Shown: piece after piece, positions 19,001 to 28,223 of the stretch
Numbering within the stretch: the stretch's first letter is position 1
Layout: the number at the start of each line of letters is the position of its first letter
Assembly (NCBI RefSeq): GCF_007197775.1
Contig: NZ_CP041638.1
Span: 2,046,001 to 2,110,000 of the forward strand
Direction of reading: 5' to 3'
Source: Thalassotalea sp. PS06
Lineage (GTDB): Bacteria > Pseudomonadota > Gammaproteobacteria > Enterobacterales > Alteromonadaceae
DNA length: 64,000 nt
Notes under the pieces: model-generated
Told to the model about the DNA's origin: nothing
Seen by the model: the letters and a program-made list of their open reading frames with translations, nothing else
The model's database searches: none
Program-made: the position numbers and the translations under genes

Positions 19001-19132
19001 CTAAAAACACCTTTTGCTCGTATAATCCAGGTATAAATCAAAGCAAAAATTTAACACTGTAAACATGCGATTTACACTTTTATCTTTATTTTTGCAAAGA
19101 AGCTTAAAATAAGCATTGAAAACCTGAAGTTT

Positions 19133-19167
19133 TATAATTATCCTTTAACTGAGTGGTCAGACCTCTA
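19133..19167 (+). promoter_or_regulatory. fadE promoter -10 and FadR operator candidate
   Basis: A perfect TATAAT lies at 19133-19138, with only a weak -35 match (TAAGCA at 19110-19115, 17-bp spacer). Just downstream, 19151-19167 reads GAGTGGTCAGACCTCTA, which keeps the TGGTCnGACCT core of the E. coli FadR consensus (AACTGGTCGGACCTGTT). It sits about 20 bp upstream of the fadE start, where bound FadR would block the promoter until long-chain acyl-CoA releases it. The match is seen; regulation is inferred. Confidence 0.6.
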
Positions 19168-19186
19168 GACAAGTTAAGGAGCTATT

Positions 19187-21655
19187 GTGGAGTATCTCAT
19201 TTGGTGGGCAGCCTTTGCTGCTATCACGACCTACCTTGCTTATACCCGTGCATCTCTTGGGATGTTTACATTGGGTTATGCAGTCCTGTTAGTAGTAGGC
19301 AGTATTTTTGACGTTACCGGCTTAATGAGTTGGGTAATTTTCGCTGCGTTGGCTGTGCCGTTAAACGTAGCCAGCATTCGTAAACAACTTATCAGTGGCA
19401 AAATCCTGAAAGTTTTCCGCAAGATCATGCCGGAAATGTCATCCACTGAGCGTGAAGCTATCAATGCCGGTACTACCTGGTTTGAAGCGGATCTGTTCAA
19501 AGGTGATCCTGATTGGCAGAAAATGCACAACTATCCGCAACCTCGCCTGAGCGCTGAAGAACAAGCGTTTCTGGACGGTCCGGTTGAAGAAGTTTGTCGC
19601 ATGTGTGATGACTGGGAAACCACTCATGAACTCACCGATCTTACGCCTGAAGTGTGGCAGTACCTGAAGGACAACAAGTTCTTCGCGATGATCATCAAAA
19701 AGCAATACGGCGGTTTAGAATTCAGCGCTTACGCCCAGTCTCGCGTATTGCAAAAGCTTTCCAGTGTATCTGCGGTACTTTCAAGTACAGTAGGTGTTCC
19801 AAACTCGTTAGGCCCGGGAGAGTTGTTACAACACTATGGTACTAAAGAGCAGCAAGACTACTATTTGCCGCGTCTTGTTAATGGTGAAGAAATTCCATGT
19901 TTCGCCCTGACTTCTCCGGAAGCAGGTTCTGATGCCGGTGCAATTCCAGATTACGGGATTGTTTGTAAAGGCGAGTTCGAAGGTAAAGAGGTGTTGGGCA
20001 TGCGCCTTACCTGGAACAAGCGTTACATAACACTGGCACCAGTTGCGACCATTTTAGGTCTGGCGTTTAAACTACGCGACCCAGACGGTCTAATCGGTGA
20101 TACCGAAGATTTAGGCATTACCTGTGCATTGATCCCAACCGATATCGAAGGAGTGGTCACTGGTCGTCGTCACTTTCCACTGAACGTGACGTTCCAGAAT
20201 GGTCCTACTCAAGGTAACGACGTATTCGTACCACTAGATTTCATCATTGGTGGTAAAGAAATGGCTGGTCAAGGCTGGCGTATGCTGGTTGAGTGTTTGT
20301 CGGTTGGTCGTGCAATCACCCTACCTTCAAATTCAGCGGGTGGTGTAAAAACTGCCGCTTTGGCTACCGGAGCTTACGCACACATTCGTCGCCAATTCAA
20401 ACTACCTATCGGTAAAATGGAAGGTATTGAAGAAGCCATGGGTCGTATCGGTGGGAATGCTTATCTGATGGATGCGGTAACAACCATGTCTACCGGTGCT
20501 ATCGATTTAGGTGAAAAACCGTCGGTTATTTCAGCTATCTGTAAATATCATCTAACCGAGAAAATGCGTGACAGTATCATTGATGCCATGGATATTCACG
20601 GTGGTAAGGGTGTATGTTTAGGTCCAAATAACTATCTTGGCCGTGGTTACCAGGGTGCGCCTATCGCTATCACAGTAGAAGGTGCAAACATCCTGACCCG
20701 TAACATGATCATCTATGGTCAAGGTGCAATCCGCTGTCATCCTTATGTATTGGCAGAAATGGAAGCTGCAGCGAACCCAGATTTCAACAAAGCGTTAGAC
20801 GATTTCGATAAAGCCCTATTTGGCCATATTGGATTTACTATCTCTAACATGGTTCGTTCAATCTGGTTCTCACTAACCGGTGCACGCTTCAAGAAATCGC
20901 CGTACAACGATAAAACCAAACGTTATTATCAGTTGCTAACTCGTTTTAGCTCAAACATGGCGTTCTTATCAGATTTTTCAATGGCCGCTCTAGGTGGTGA
21001 TTTGAAACGTCGTGAGCGTATCTCAGCTCGTCTTGGAGACATCCTGAGTTACATGTACCTTGCATCAGCAACTCTAAAACGTTTTAACGATGAAGGTCGT
21101 CAAAAAGAAGACGAAGCACTAATGATGTGGGCGGTAGAAGATAGCCTGTTCAAGACTCAGCAAGCGATTGATGAGTTGATCAGCAACTTCCCTAACCCAG
21201 TATTCGCTGCCCTGTTCCGTTTAGTGGTACTACCGTTTGGTCGTCACTTAACTAAGCCTTCAGACAAGCTTGATCACAAAATTGCGAAAATCATGCAAAC
21301 TCCAGGTGCAGCCCGTGACCGTCTAGGTGCTGGTCAGTATCTGAATAAAGAAGATGGCAACATCTTAGGTAAGCTTGAACTCACTCTTGATAACGTGATT
21401 AAGAGCGAAGCGATCATCGCTAAGATCTCTAAGCAAGCTGGTAAGCGTATCCCTCTTATCAACCTAGATAAGTTAGCAGAAGAAGCGCTTGAGAATGGCT
21501 GGATTGATGATACCGAAGCACAACAACTTCGTATCACCGAAGAAGGTCGTCTACAAACCATTAACGTTGATGATTTTGACCCAATTGATTTAGTGGTAGA
21601 CAAAGAACGTTACCTTAAAATCAAAGAAGGTAAGAAAGACGTTAAAGCAGCTTAA
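19187..21655 (+). CDS. fadE: Acyl-CoA dehydrogenase FadE
   Basis: FadE carries out the first, FAD-dependent oxidation of acyl-CoA in beta-oxidation. The 822-aa product is the large FadE type (E. coli 814 aa), not the 380-aa ACAD: an N-terminal hydrophobic region (about 1-65) is followed by the ACAD core with [28 protein letters not shown] and [19 protein letters not shown], and a long C-terminal DUF1974-type extension. The start is GTG at 19187 with AAGGAG upstream. A FadR-box candidate precedes it and a terminator follows. Confidence 0.95.
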   Translation: MEYLIWWAAFAAITTYLAYTRASLGMFTLGYAVLLVVGSIFDVTGLMSWVIFAALAVPLNVASIRKQLISGKILKVFRKIMPEMSSTEREAINAGTTWFEADLFKGDPDWQKMHNYPQPRLSAEEQAFLDGPVEEVCRMCDDWETTHELTDLTPEVWQYLKDNKFFAMIIKKQYGGLEFSAYAQSRVLQKLSSVSAVLSSTVGVPNSLGPGELLQHYGTKEQQDYYLPRLVNGEEIPCFALTSPEAGSDAGAIPDYGIVCKGEFEGKEVLGMRLTWNKRYITLAPVATILGLAFKLRDPDGLIGDTEDLGITCALIPTDIEGVVTGRRHFPLNVTFQNGPTQGNDVFVPLDFIIGGKEMAGQGWRMLVECLSVGRAITLPSNSAGGVKTAALATGAYAHIRRQFKLPIGKMEGIEEAMGRIGGNAYLMDAVTTMSTGAIDLGEKPSVISAICKYHLTEKMRDSIIDAMDIHGGKGVCLGPNNYLGRGYQGAPIAITVEGANILTRNMIIYGQGAIRCHPYVLAEMEAAANPDFNKALDDFDKALFGHIGFTISNMVRSIWFSLTGARFKKSPYNDKTKRYYQLLTRFSSNMAFLSDFSMAALGGDLKRRERISARLGDILSYMYLASATLKRFNDEGRQKEDEALMMWAVEDSLFKTQQAIDELISNFPNPVFAALFRLVVLPFGRHLTKPSDKLDHKIAKIMQTPGAARDRLGAGQYLNKEDGNILGKLELTLDNVIKSEAIIAKISKQAGKRIPLINLDKLAEEALENGWIDDTEAQQLRITEEGRLQTINVDDFDPIDLVVDKERYLKIKEGKKDVKAA

Positions 21656-21674
21656 CTTCTGCTTGGTTCAGATG

Positions 21675-21700
21675 AAAAAGGCGCTTAAAGCGCCTTTTTT
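21675..21700 (+). terminator. Rho-independent terminator after fadE
   Basis: Stem AAAAAGGCGCTT / AAGCGCCTTTTT with a T-run, about 20 nt after the fadE stop. Confidence 0.88.
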
Positions 21701-21806
21701 TATGTCTTATCAAAACCTTAATAAGAAACTTAGCACATTACTTTCTTTATAGAATTGAATTGGTTACTATGATTTTCGTAACTCATCACAACAAAAGAGA
21801 GTCAAC

Positions 21807-22181
21807 ATGCGCGCTTTAAAGCTTTTCGCCTTAATTTTACTATTATCCGGTTGTTCCAACGTTCGTATTTCCAGCAACACCGGAGATTGGGTGGAAACGG
21901 GATTTCGCGCAGGAAAGGTTGAAACATACAGCTTCGAAGAATTGATGAGTTACAACCACAGATACTTAGGATCTCTCAACGAAGAATACTGCCATACCGA
22001 CAAAATTGAGCCTGCTCCGTCGTTTAAACATCTGGAAAGACAATTAAAAGCCGATGCCCAGGAGCTCGGCGGCAACGCCATCGTATTCGACCCTTGCGAA
22101 AGACTCAGCAATTACGGTAGCTGCACAACACTATTGCGGTGCCATGCTACCGCTTATGCCATCGATTTTGACGGAGTTTAA
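21807..22181 (+). CDS. RcsF-like outer-membrane lipoprotein
   Basis: A 124-aa lipoprotein with signal peptide and lipobox LLSGC (Cys16). The C-terminal 75 residues resemble RcsF, the envelope-stress sensor: LGSLNEEYC, LKADAQELGGNAIVFDPC, GSC and LLRCHATAYAID. Four mature cysteines occur in the order expected for the two non-consecutive disulfides of RcsF. The overall similarity is modest and there are no rcs phosphorelay genes in the window, so RcsF-like is safer than RcsF. RBS AGAGAG lies upstream and a terminator follows. Confidence 0.65.
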   Translation: MRALKLFALILLLSGCSNVRISSNTGDWVETGFRAGKVETYSFEELMSYNHRYLGSLNEEYCHTDKIEPAPSFKHLERQLKADAQELGGNAIVFDPCERLSNYGSCTTLLRCHATAYAIDFDGV

Positions 22182-22191
22182 AATCACTAAC

Positions 22192-22216
22192 AAAGGCGCT
22201 AAATTAGCGCCTTTTT
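22192..22216 (+). terminator. Rho-independent terminator after the RcsF-like gene
   Basis: Stem AAAGGCGCTAA / TTAGCGCCTTT with a short loop, then TT. Confidence 0.8.
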
Positions 22217-22294
22217 GCAATCCAAGATGGCAGTGCACAGAATTCAGAATTAAGATAACGTCTACCTTCTGCCATCTGTCGTCTGCCGTCTATT

Positions 22295-22735
22295 CTAACC
22301 GACCTGCGTTTCCGCAAACTCTTTAAACTGCTCCATATAACGGTTCGATTGTTTCTTAAACATCCCCGGCATGAGCATCATCATTAATTTCACAAAGCCA
22401 CTGCACTTAAATTCATTCTTCACTACCCAGCGAGTTTGGTTTTCAGAAATTGAAATAAATGAATTATCAACCAGATTCCAGACATTATCGGTTTCGTAAA
22501 CGCCACTGAATTGCTCAGGAAGGTGCTTAACGGTAATGGTTTCGGTCATCGCAATTTCCTTATTGCCCATGCGATAAAGTAACCTCGATTCTGTGCCCTC
22601 TTCTCCGGGTTTACCACTAATGGTTTCAAAGCTGATGAGATCCGGCTGCCATTTTTTTAGATTGTGGGGGTTATCGAATAACTCGATAACTCTATCGATA
22701 GGTAGAGCGATATCAATTTCTAAGGTGTATTTCAT
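22295..22735 (-). CDS. SRPBCC (START-like/Bet v1-like) family protein
   Basis: A 146-aa cytosolic protein with the SRPBCC pattern: MKYTLEIDIALPIDRVIELF at the start, the NPHNLKKWQPDL helix, central beta strands, and a long C-terminal helix MKLMMMLMPG-like segment ending MEQFKEFAE. These proteins bind hydrophobic ligands in a deep cavity. Ligand and role are unknown. It is a single gene with 194 bp upstream before the cyanophycinase-like gene's 3' end; it could be read through from there. Confidence 0.8.
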   Translation of the reverse strand: MKYTLEIDIALPIDRVIELFDNPHNLKKWQPDLISFETISGKPGEEGTESRLLYRMGNKEIAMTETITVKHLPEQFSGVYETDNVWNLVDNSFISISENQTRWVVKNEFKCSGFVKLMMMLMPGMFKKQSNRYMEQFKEFAETQVG

Positions 22736-22929
22736 TCCATTAAGCCTTTCAAGGGTATGATTTAACTATAATTGAGGCCTGTTAAAGCGCAAGAATCACC
22801 AGAAACTCTCTTCGCTAATCAGCGGATCAGATGCAAGTAATATTTGAAACACCAGACGATAGTTATGGAAGTTGAGGAAAGTCTAAAAATAAAGGAGCGA
22901 TCTAACGAACGCTCCTGTTGCCTCACAAG

Positions 22930-24324
22930 TTAGTAAGGGTTTGTCGGTGTGTAATAGTTGTTCTGACGACCATCAATTGACACGTTAATAACCGCGCCAT
23001 TGTGTTGCCAGTTACTCAGGTTAATCGTATCTCCAGACGTTAATTTAATACGCTCTACATTTTCATAGATAACCGGTGAGCCACAGCTTAACTGGGTTCT
23101 CTGGGTACTCGCTGTTTCGCGAAATACGTATACCGCACCGCTACCATCAACCTGGCTTGCACCATCACTGTTAACGAATAATGAGGTATTTTCATCGGCA
23201 GAAATCACCTTAGCATTGGCACTTTGATGACCAAGGAACACGATAGAGCGAGCCATACGATCACGCTCGGCAAAGTGGGTGTCGGTTACCACATTAGCGA
23301 GCAAGCTGTTGTTAAAAACTCCACCGCTAAAGTTAATCGTCTCATGGCAAAAATCCGTAACCACTTCATCAGAAATTGCGCCAAGAATGCCATCAGGATC
23401 GTAAACCGTGCCGCCCAACAGCGCCATACCGGCAGAGGTACCGCCAACAACGCCGCCTTTATCATAAACGTGCTGTAACGAGTTCTGAAGCTCGGTGCCC
23501 TGCCACTGATTCAGATAGTCAGCCTGATCACCGCCAGCAATAAACACAAATTCGGCGCTTTTTATCACCCAATTTACATAATCGCTATTAGCAAGCGTGC
23601 GAGAATCAACTAACAAGGTATTTACCGAATCGGCATTTAGCAAACCATTTAAATAGTCGTTGTAGCCGTCACTACCTGAGGTACGAATGATCACCACATC
23701 CATATCGGCACTGATATGAGGTAATACCCGGTTAGAAAATGCAGCATCGACATCACTGCCGCCGCCCATCAACAAGGTTGCACCCTGGCCCTGAGTAAGA
23801 GAGCCGCAGGCATCACCTGCATTACCGGTTAACCAACTTGATAATGCGCCCGGTGCCGATGGTATATCACCATAGCCACAGTCTTCGCTCGGCGGTGGCG
23901 GAGGGGTTGAGCCTTCAGGGAAGCTTACATCTAAATCATACCAACCTCGGCCCGAATATCGGGTCACCTTAATAAAGTAATTTCCCCCAGGAACCGAAAT
24001 GCTTCCCTGCTCGGGAATATTTGAGGTTTCGCGGGCAATTAATGCGCCGCCGGTCTCACCATACAAGGCCCAGTCAAAATCATCACTGCGATGGTGATTC
24101 AAACTTACACTCACGGTGCCGTTATCTGCAGTTGTGAATTCAAACCAGTCAATATCATTGCGGCTGCTGTTACCGGCAATCGTGGTATCTGAACAGGTTA
24201 TTGGCGTTGCTTGAGACTCGGAATCATTAGGTTCAGATTCCGCTTGCGTACAAGCTAGGGTTGAGGTTGAAAAGAACAGGGTTAGAAGTAGTGACGTTAC
24301 AATCGTTTTGTTTTTATTATTCAT
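22930..24324 (-). CDS. Secreted cyanophycinase-like (S51 family) peptidase with N-terminal PPC domain
   Basis: A 464-aa exported protein. The signal peptide (about 1-24) is followed by a bacterial pre-peptidase C-terminal-type domain (about 28-135, with NDIDWFEFTT and GNYFIKVTRYSG) and a proline linker PPPPPS. The catalytic domain (about 150-400) has the S51 nucleophile elbow GGTSAGMALLGG and the preceding FIAGGDQADYLNQWQ, as in cyanophycinase. No cyanophycin synthetase is in the window, and placement of the PPC domain before the catalytic domain is atypical. The true substrate (iso-aspartyl or other peptides) is unknown. Confidence 0.82.
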   Translation of the reverse strand: MNNKNKTIVTSLLLTLFFSTSTLACTQAESEPNDSESQATPITCSDTTIAGNSSRNDIDWFEFTTADNGTVSVSLNHHRSDDFDWALYGETGGALIARETSNIPEQGSISVPGGNYFIKVTRYSGRGWYDLDVSFPEGSTPPPPPSEDCGYGDIPSAPGALSSWLTGNAGDACGSLTQGQGATLLMGGGSDVDAAFSNRVLPHISADMDVVIIRTSGSDGYNDYLNGLLNADSVNTLLVDSRTLANSDYVNWVIKSAEFVFIAGGDQADYLNQWQGTELQNSLQHVYDKGGVVGGTSAGMALLGGTVYDPDGILGAISDEVVTDFCHETINFSGGVFNNSLLANVVTDTHFAERDRMARSIVFLGHQSANAKVISADENTSLFVNSDGASQVDGSGAVYVFRETASTQRTQLSCGSPVIYENVERIKLTSGDTINLSNWQHNGAVINVSIDGRQNNYYTPTNPY

Positions 24325-24409
24325 TTGATGTTACCTAACAAAAAATCAAAAAGTACCCCGCGCCAAAACAGGCACAGAGAGAGTGTGATTTGATAAAAAC
24401 GTTAGGTGG

Positions 24410-24493
24410 CTATTCGTCGAACCATTCGCTTAAATGGTATTCGGACGAACATTCATGTAGGTCACTAGGGGCAGCAAAAACACATACAGTCAT
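24410..24493 (-). CDS. Candidate 27-aa small protein with a strong ribosome binding site
   Basis: An ATG at 24493 preceded by AGGAG with a 6-base spacer opens a 27-codon frame ending in TAG at 24410. The peptide contains two cysteines (Cys4 and Cys15), an acidic tail and the end LSEWFDE. It lies 85 nt upstream of the cyanophycinase-like gene on the same strand and could be a leader peptide or an independent small protein. It is seen only as an ORF plus SD. No homologue is known to me. Confidence 0.4.
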   Translation of the reverse strand: MTVCVFAAPSDLHECSSEYHLSEWFDE

Positions 24494-24815
24494 TGATTTC
24501 TCCTAGTTAATTAGTGAAGTGTTCAATACTGTTGTATCACAGTCACGGGAATTGTAAAAGTTTGGTTAACAGCCTGGCTTTGATATTTGCGCGAAATTTT
24601 TTCATCCGTACCGACACCTTAGGCGATTAGGTACCGTTAGCGCAGTGAGCGAAACTAGACGGTTTTGCGTTTCCAAAAGCGTTTTTCAACCATTCGAATA
24701 TTGCTACAGGATTTTAATTCTTGTAGATTTTGCTATCCATTTTCCTTGAATGTTTAAATTTCTTGGGGGGAAGAAATGAAGACTTTAGGCTAAGCCAAAT
24801 GTCCCTGTTATTTTT
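24494..24815. other. Intergenic region upstream of the 27-codon ORF
   Basis: About 320 bp with no ORF that I would defend. It lies upstream of the cyanophycinase-like unit and downstream of the 24816-25250 membrane-protein gene, both minus strand. No confident promoter or terminator was recognised. Confidence 0.5.
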
Positions 24816-25250
24816 CTATTTACGAAACTCGTGCCGTTTAATGAATAAGACAACCGCCAATAAGGCTCCAAACAAAACCCCTACCGGTACCGATATTAAT
24901 AAAACTACTGACGAGAAAACCCAAAACCTGAAAACCCCCTTTGAACGGTAGTCGGTAACATAGATGGCTACCAATGCGGCGATATATCCGGGCAAAGCTA
25001 GAATCAAGGCCATCACCATCGGCACTAAGGCAGTACTTATAGAGCTGGACATGATTTTCGGATCGCCTTTGCCATACAAAGTAATAGACTGATACAAGGA
25101 AATTATTTCTAACGTCGTAGCGATTAGGCCAAGTGCCGAAAACAGCATTAAAACACTGACCCAGGATAATACCTTTCCCAATACTTCATGTTTAGGCAAA
25201 GAGGTTGCGGCGGTTGCTAATTCACTATCTGGTGCGTGATACAGATTCAT
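24816..25250 (-). CDS. Small polytopic membrane protein, weakly MotA/TolQ/ExbB-like
   Basis: A 144-aa protein with three or four transmembrane segments (about 27-49, 73-99, 107-135). The segment GDPKIMSSSISTALVPMVMA resembles the conserved helix of MotA/TolQ/ExbB proton-channel proteins, but no TolR/ExbD or MotB partner is nearby and the similarity is partial. The ATG at 25250 is preferred over an adjacent GTG. It starts 12 nt after the upstream lipoprotein gene and is likely its operon partner. Confidence 0.6.
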   Translation of the reverse strand: MNLYHAPDSELATAATSLPKHEVLGKVLSWVSVLMLFSALGLIATTLEIISLYQSITLYGKGDPKIMSSSISTALVPMVMALILALPGYIAALVAIYVTDYRSKGVFRFWVFSSVVLLISVPVGVLFGALLAVVLFIKRHEFRK

Positions 25251-25262
25251 CACTTTATTCTA

Positions 25263-25487
25263 CTACTCAGTGCATTGATGACTGGTATCAAACAGTGAGG
25301 TAAACAACATAGCGAACAATCCATTTATAATATGCTTACTGTTGTCGTCATCTCGGGCTTGCGACTGACTTCTTTCAGCGGATTCATAGGCACCATTAAC
25401 GAAAACACAGGAGTTTTCTGCAACCTGAGTTGAGGTACACGCGGAAAGGGAAAGTGAGAGAAATGCGCAGAGTAATAGTTTTTTCAT
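25263..25487 (-). CDS. Small lipoprotein of unknown function
   Basis: A 74-aa product with signal peptide MKKLLLCAFLSLSLSAC (lipidated Cys17) and a short polar mature part with two further cysteines. The frame is open further upstream, but the ATG at 25487 follows AAGGAA and starts a textbook lipoprotein signal, so it was chosen. It is followed after 12 nt by the membrane-protein gene. Function is unknown. Confidence 0.65.
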   Translation of the reverse strand: MKKLLLCAFLSLSLSACTSTQVAENSCVFVNGAYESAERSQSQARDDDNSKHIINGLFAMLFTSLFDTSHQCTE

Positions 25488-25718
25488 AAAATTCCTTTTA
25501 CAAACAGACAACAAGCTGTGTAATAACCAGACTACCTTGCCAATGGTAAAAATCCAACAGTAACCCGTTAAAATCCATGGAAAAATATATTTGATTAGCG
25601 TTGTCGGTTGAGTTATCACTCGTCCAACAGAGAAATACGTGAGTACAATCGTGGCGTACTCACTCGCTTATCCGTCAAGATTCGGGTTAAACGAGAACGT
25701 CAGCCATTAATTGGCAGA

Positions 25719-26072
25719 TTAATCCGTGTTTTTAGGCAGAATAATTCCTAAACCCTGCCAAAATTCCTCGGGGTAATCCAATTCTGGTTTTCCCACCCAA
25801 CCTCTGATCACCGTCAACGTGTAACCTTCATTCACCTTGTTATATTTTACTGATTGCAGCGCTATTTGATCCCAATCACCGGTATATTTTAATTCGCTGA
25901 GGGAGTTAGGGTATTCACCAAAACGGAGCTTGTGTAGCTCTATTAAAGAAATTGCAGTTTTATAATGTTGGTCGCCAAATTGCTGATCCGCTTGCTTTTG
26001 TAAATCACATCCCGTCAGAATCAAAATAACAATGGCAAAGGGAAGTAGTAATTTTATTGTTGTAAATTTCAT
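25719..26072 (-). CDS. Small lipoprotein of unknown function
   Basis: A 117-aa protein with signal peptide and lipobox ILTGC (Cys22). The mature part (YKTAISLIELHKLRFGEYPN followed by LSELKYTG) recalls the C-terminal part of type II pseudopilins, where a short helix is followed by a GxYP turn, but there is no N-terminal pilin signature. Function is unknown. It is on the same strand as the next two small genes, but more than 200 nt away. Confidence 0.6.
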   Translation of the reverse strand: MKFTTIKLLLPFAIVILILTGCDLQKQADQQFGDQHYKTAISLIELHKLRFGEYPNSLSELKYTGDWDQIALQSVKYNKVNEGYTLTVIRGWVGKPELDYPEEFWQGLGIILPKNTD

Positions 26073-26368
26073 AAAGTTAAATCCAATTATTTCCTTTTGA
26101 CATACACGTCGATTAAATGATCATACCCAGTTGTTAGCCACTTAAAACTTAAGGCTAATCAATAACGTTTTCTCAAATCCATTGCGCTCTAAACTAGCAT
26201 CTTTAACCTCACGCCTCTACCGCAAACATTGAATCCCCCCAACCGCTGTACTAATGCCAGTTAACATAAATCGACAAAGCTGGCACTGGGAGTTGCGTTT
26301 ATGGAATTTAATATATCGCAGAACTTAGTATATTATTTCAGTAATTTTTGATGATAAACAGGCAATTG

Positions 26369-27364
26369 ATGAAAACTTTAGATGTTAAAAAAGTGGCGCT
26401 AATGAGCAACACAACACCGTTTGAGCCTATGTTGAACCTGTCAAAGGCACTCAATAGCGCTAAGCTATTTATCAAACGGGACGATTGCACTGGCCTCGCT
26501 ACCGGCGGCAACAAAACCCGTAAATTAGAATATCTGGTTGCCGATGCACTCAAGAAAAACGCGACGATATTAGTCACCATTGGCGGCATTCAATCAAACC
26601 ATGCCCGACAAACTGTCGCAGCCGCCAATAAATTTAATCTAAAGTGTGCACTGGTCCTTGAGAAAGTTCCCGGCACTGGTGGTGACGATTACCTACAAAG
26701 TGGCAATATGCTCTTGGATACCATTATGGGCACTGAGCCCCATATTGTGCCAGATGATAAGGATTGTCTGGAATACGCGTTGGCCTTAGTTGAACAACTC
26801 AAAGCGCAAGGCGAAGTGCCCTACTTTATCACTGTTGGCGGCTCTGATCCGATTGGTGCCTGTGGATACGTGGAATGCGCATTTGAGTTAATGGAGCAAT
26901 GTAAGCAGCAGCAAATCAAATTGGATGCACTCATTCATGCCACTGGCAGTGCCGGAACCCAAGCCGGATTAATCGCCGGCATGGAGCTTTTAGGTGCTGA
27001 TACTCGGGTCATTGGGGTATGCGTGAGTAAGCCTGAGACTGCGCAACGCGAATTAATCATCGACTTGTTAGAACCCATGAGCGAAGCGCTTGGTTTCGAT
27101 TTACAATCCGCAATAAAACGCATTGACATTAAAGACCAGTATTATGGCGAGGGTTATGGGATCCCAACCACTGCTATGGTTGAAGCTGTAAAAACCCTGG
27201 CGAGGCATGAAGCAATTTTGCTCGACCCGGTTTACACAGGAAAAGCCATGGTTGGCATGTTGGACATGATCAACAATAACGAATTTTCAGCAGAACAAAA
27301 TGTCGCCTTTTTACATACGGGTGGCAGTGTTGGGCTATTTGCTTATAAGGACTTATTCAAATAG
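26369..27364 (+). CDS. D-cysteine desulfhydrase / ACC deaminase family PLP enzyme
   Basis: A 331-aa fold-type II PLP enzyme. It has the cofactor-lysine motif TGGNKTRKLEYL (Lys49), GGIQSNHARQTVAAA, the phosphate-binding ATGSAGTQAGL, and a C-terminal FLHTGGSVGLFAY. Both D-cysteine desulfhydrase (DcyD) and 1-aminocyclopropane-1-carboxylate deaminase belong here and the two cannot be separated by eye; DcyD is more usual in gammaproteobacteria. The ATG at 26369 (ACAGG upstream) matches family N-termini better than the ATG at 26351. Monocistronic. Confidence 0.85.
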   Translation: MKTLDVKKVALMSNTTPFEPMLNLSKALNSAKLFIKRDDCTGLATGGNKTRKLEYLVADALKKNATILVTIGGIQSNHARQTVAAANKFNLKCALVLEKVPGTGGDDYLQSGNMLLDTIMGTEPHIVPDDKDCLEYALALVEQLKAQGEVPYFITVGGSDPIGACGYVECAFELMEQCKQQQIKLDALIHATGSAGTQAGLIAGMELLGADTRVIGVCVSKPETAQRELIIDLLEPMSEALGFDLQSAIKRIDIKDQYYGEGYGIPTTAMVEAVKTLARHEAILLDPVYTGKAMVGMLDMINNNEFSAEQNVAFLHTGGSVGLFAYKDLFK

Positions 27365-27440
27365 TAAATGGGGTCACCCATCGATTACAAACGTCATTCA
27401 ATGGTAACGCTTACTTAATGCATTGTATCCCAGTTATGTT

Positions 27441-27731
27441 TTAGTTATACGAAGCAGAAGTAACAACCCCAACATTATCGAAATTAATGTCACAAGAGAT
27501 GATGTGAAAATGAAGCATACTACTATGAACAACGCGTTTACCCGTTTGAGAAGTTTCAACGTGATAGCCAGATAAATTCGCGGTATCCAATTGTTTGATA
27601 ACCCTTGAATAACTATCACCTTGTTTGAAATTACCACAGAGAAAATAAATCTCTTTGCGTGCCTCATCAGCAAAAAAGGCGAAAACAGCGACCAAAATGA
27701 CGCTTATACCAATCCCATTAAGTTTGTGCAC
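27441..27731 (-). CDS. Small membrane-anchored protein whose N-terminus is encoded by a MITE
   Basis: A 96-aa frame with one transmembrane helix (about 8-22, GISVILVAVFAFFAD) followed by a polar domain with KQGDSYSRVIKQLDTANLSG. The GTG start and the first nine or so codons lie inside the terminal inverted repeat of the adjacent mobile element (27706-27970). The element therefore replaced or extended the original 5' end, and expression and start are uncertain. No family recognised. Confidence 0.45.
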   Translation of the reverse strand: MHKLNGIGISVILVAVFAFFADEARKEIYFLCGNFKQGDSYSRVIKQLDTANLSGYHVETSQTGKRVVHSSMLHFHIISCDINFDNVGVVTSASYN

Positions 27732-27970
27732 AACTCAGAGTTAGGGCCGAGGTTCATTTACAACATAGATTTTATTGATATAGTCATTCTATATTAATGA
27801 AATATAGGGCAGTAAATGGGCCTCTCACTAACTCCCTACGGGTGAGTTTTAAAGGCGTTTATCCTGCGTTACTGATTTTGACAATGGAGTGACCATTCTC
27901 TGCAATCAAAGCCTTGTCTAAACGCCTTTAAATTCTCACTGAGTGAGCAATAATTTAATGGGATTGGTAT
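27706..27970. mobile_element. MITE-like element, copy A (265 bp)
   Basis: Terminal inverted repeats ATACCAATCCCATTA / TAATGGGATTGGTAT are perfect over 15 bp. The interior is nearly the same as copies at 43182-43456 (inverted) and 56659-56933, with blocks such as GTGCACAACTCAGAGTTAGG, AAATATAGGGCAGTAAATGG and TTTAAATTCTCACTGAGTGA. It holds no ORF or transposase, so it is a non-autonomous element. Confidence 0.9.
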
Positions 27971-28223
27971 TATCGCGGTGGCGAAGAGTATTCGACGAGA
28001 TTTGTTATTCATGTTTGCGTTATCCCTAATACAAATAGTGACAAAAATGACCAGTGGTTACTAATGACTTGTTTTAATTAATAGGTAAAAACAAGCCAAC
28101 GTTTTCATTCCCTGTTTCTGTATTCCTTAAAATAACTTTTTTCAAAACAACTTCAAACCTCAATAACGACCCTGACTAACACCATCCCTGGCACGTTCAG
28201 GATATGTAAAGGGATTTACAATA

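Noticed and set aside
19116..19138. TTGAAA as -35 for the fadE TATAAT
   Set aside because: The spacer is only 11 bp, too short for a sigma70 promoter; the TATAAT was kept with a weak -35 instead.
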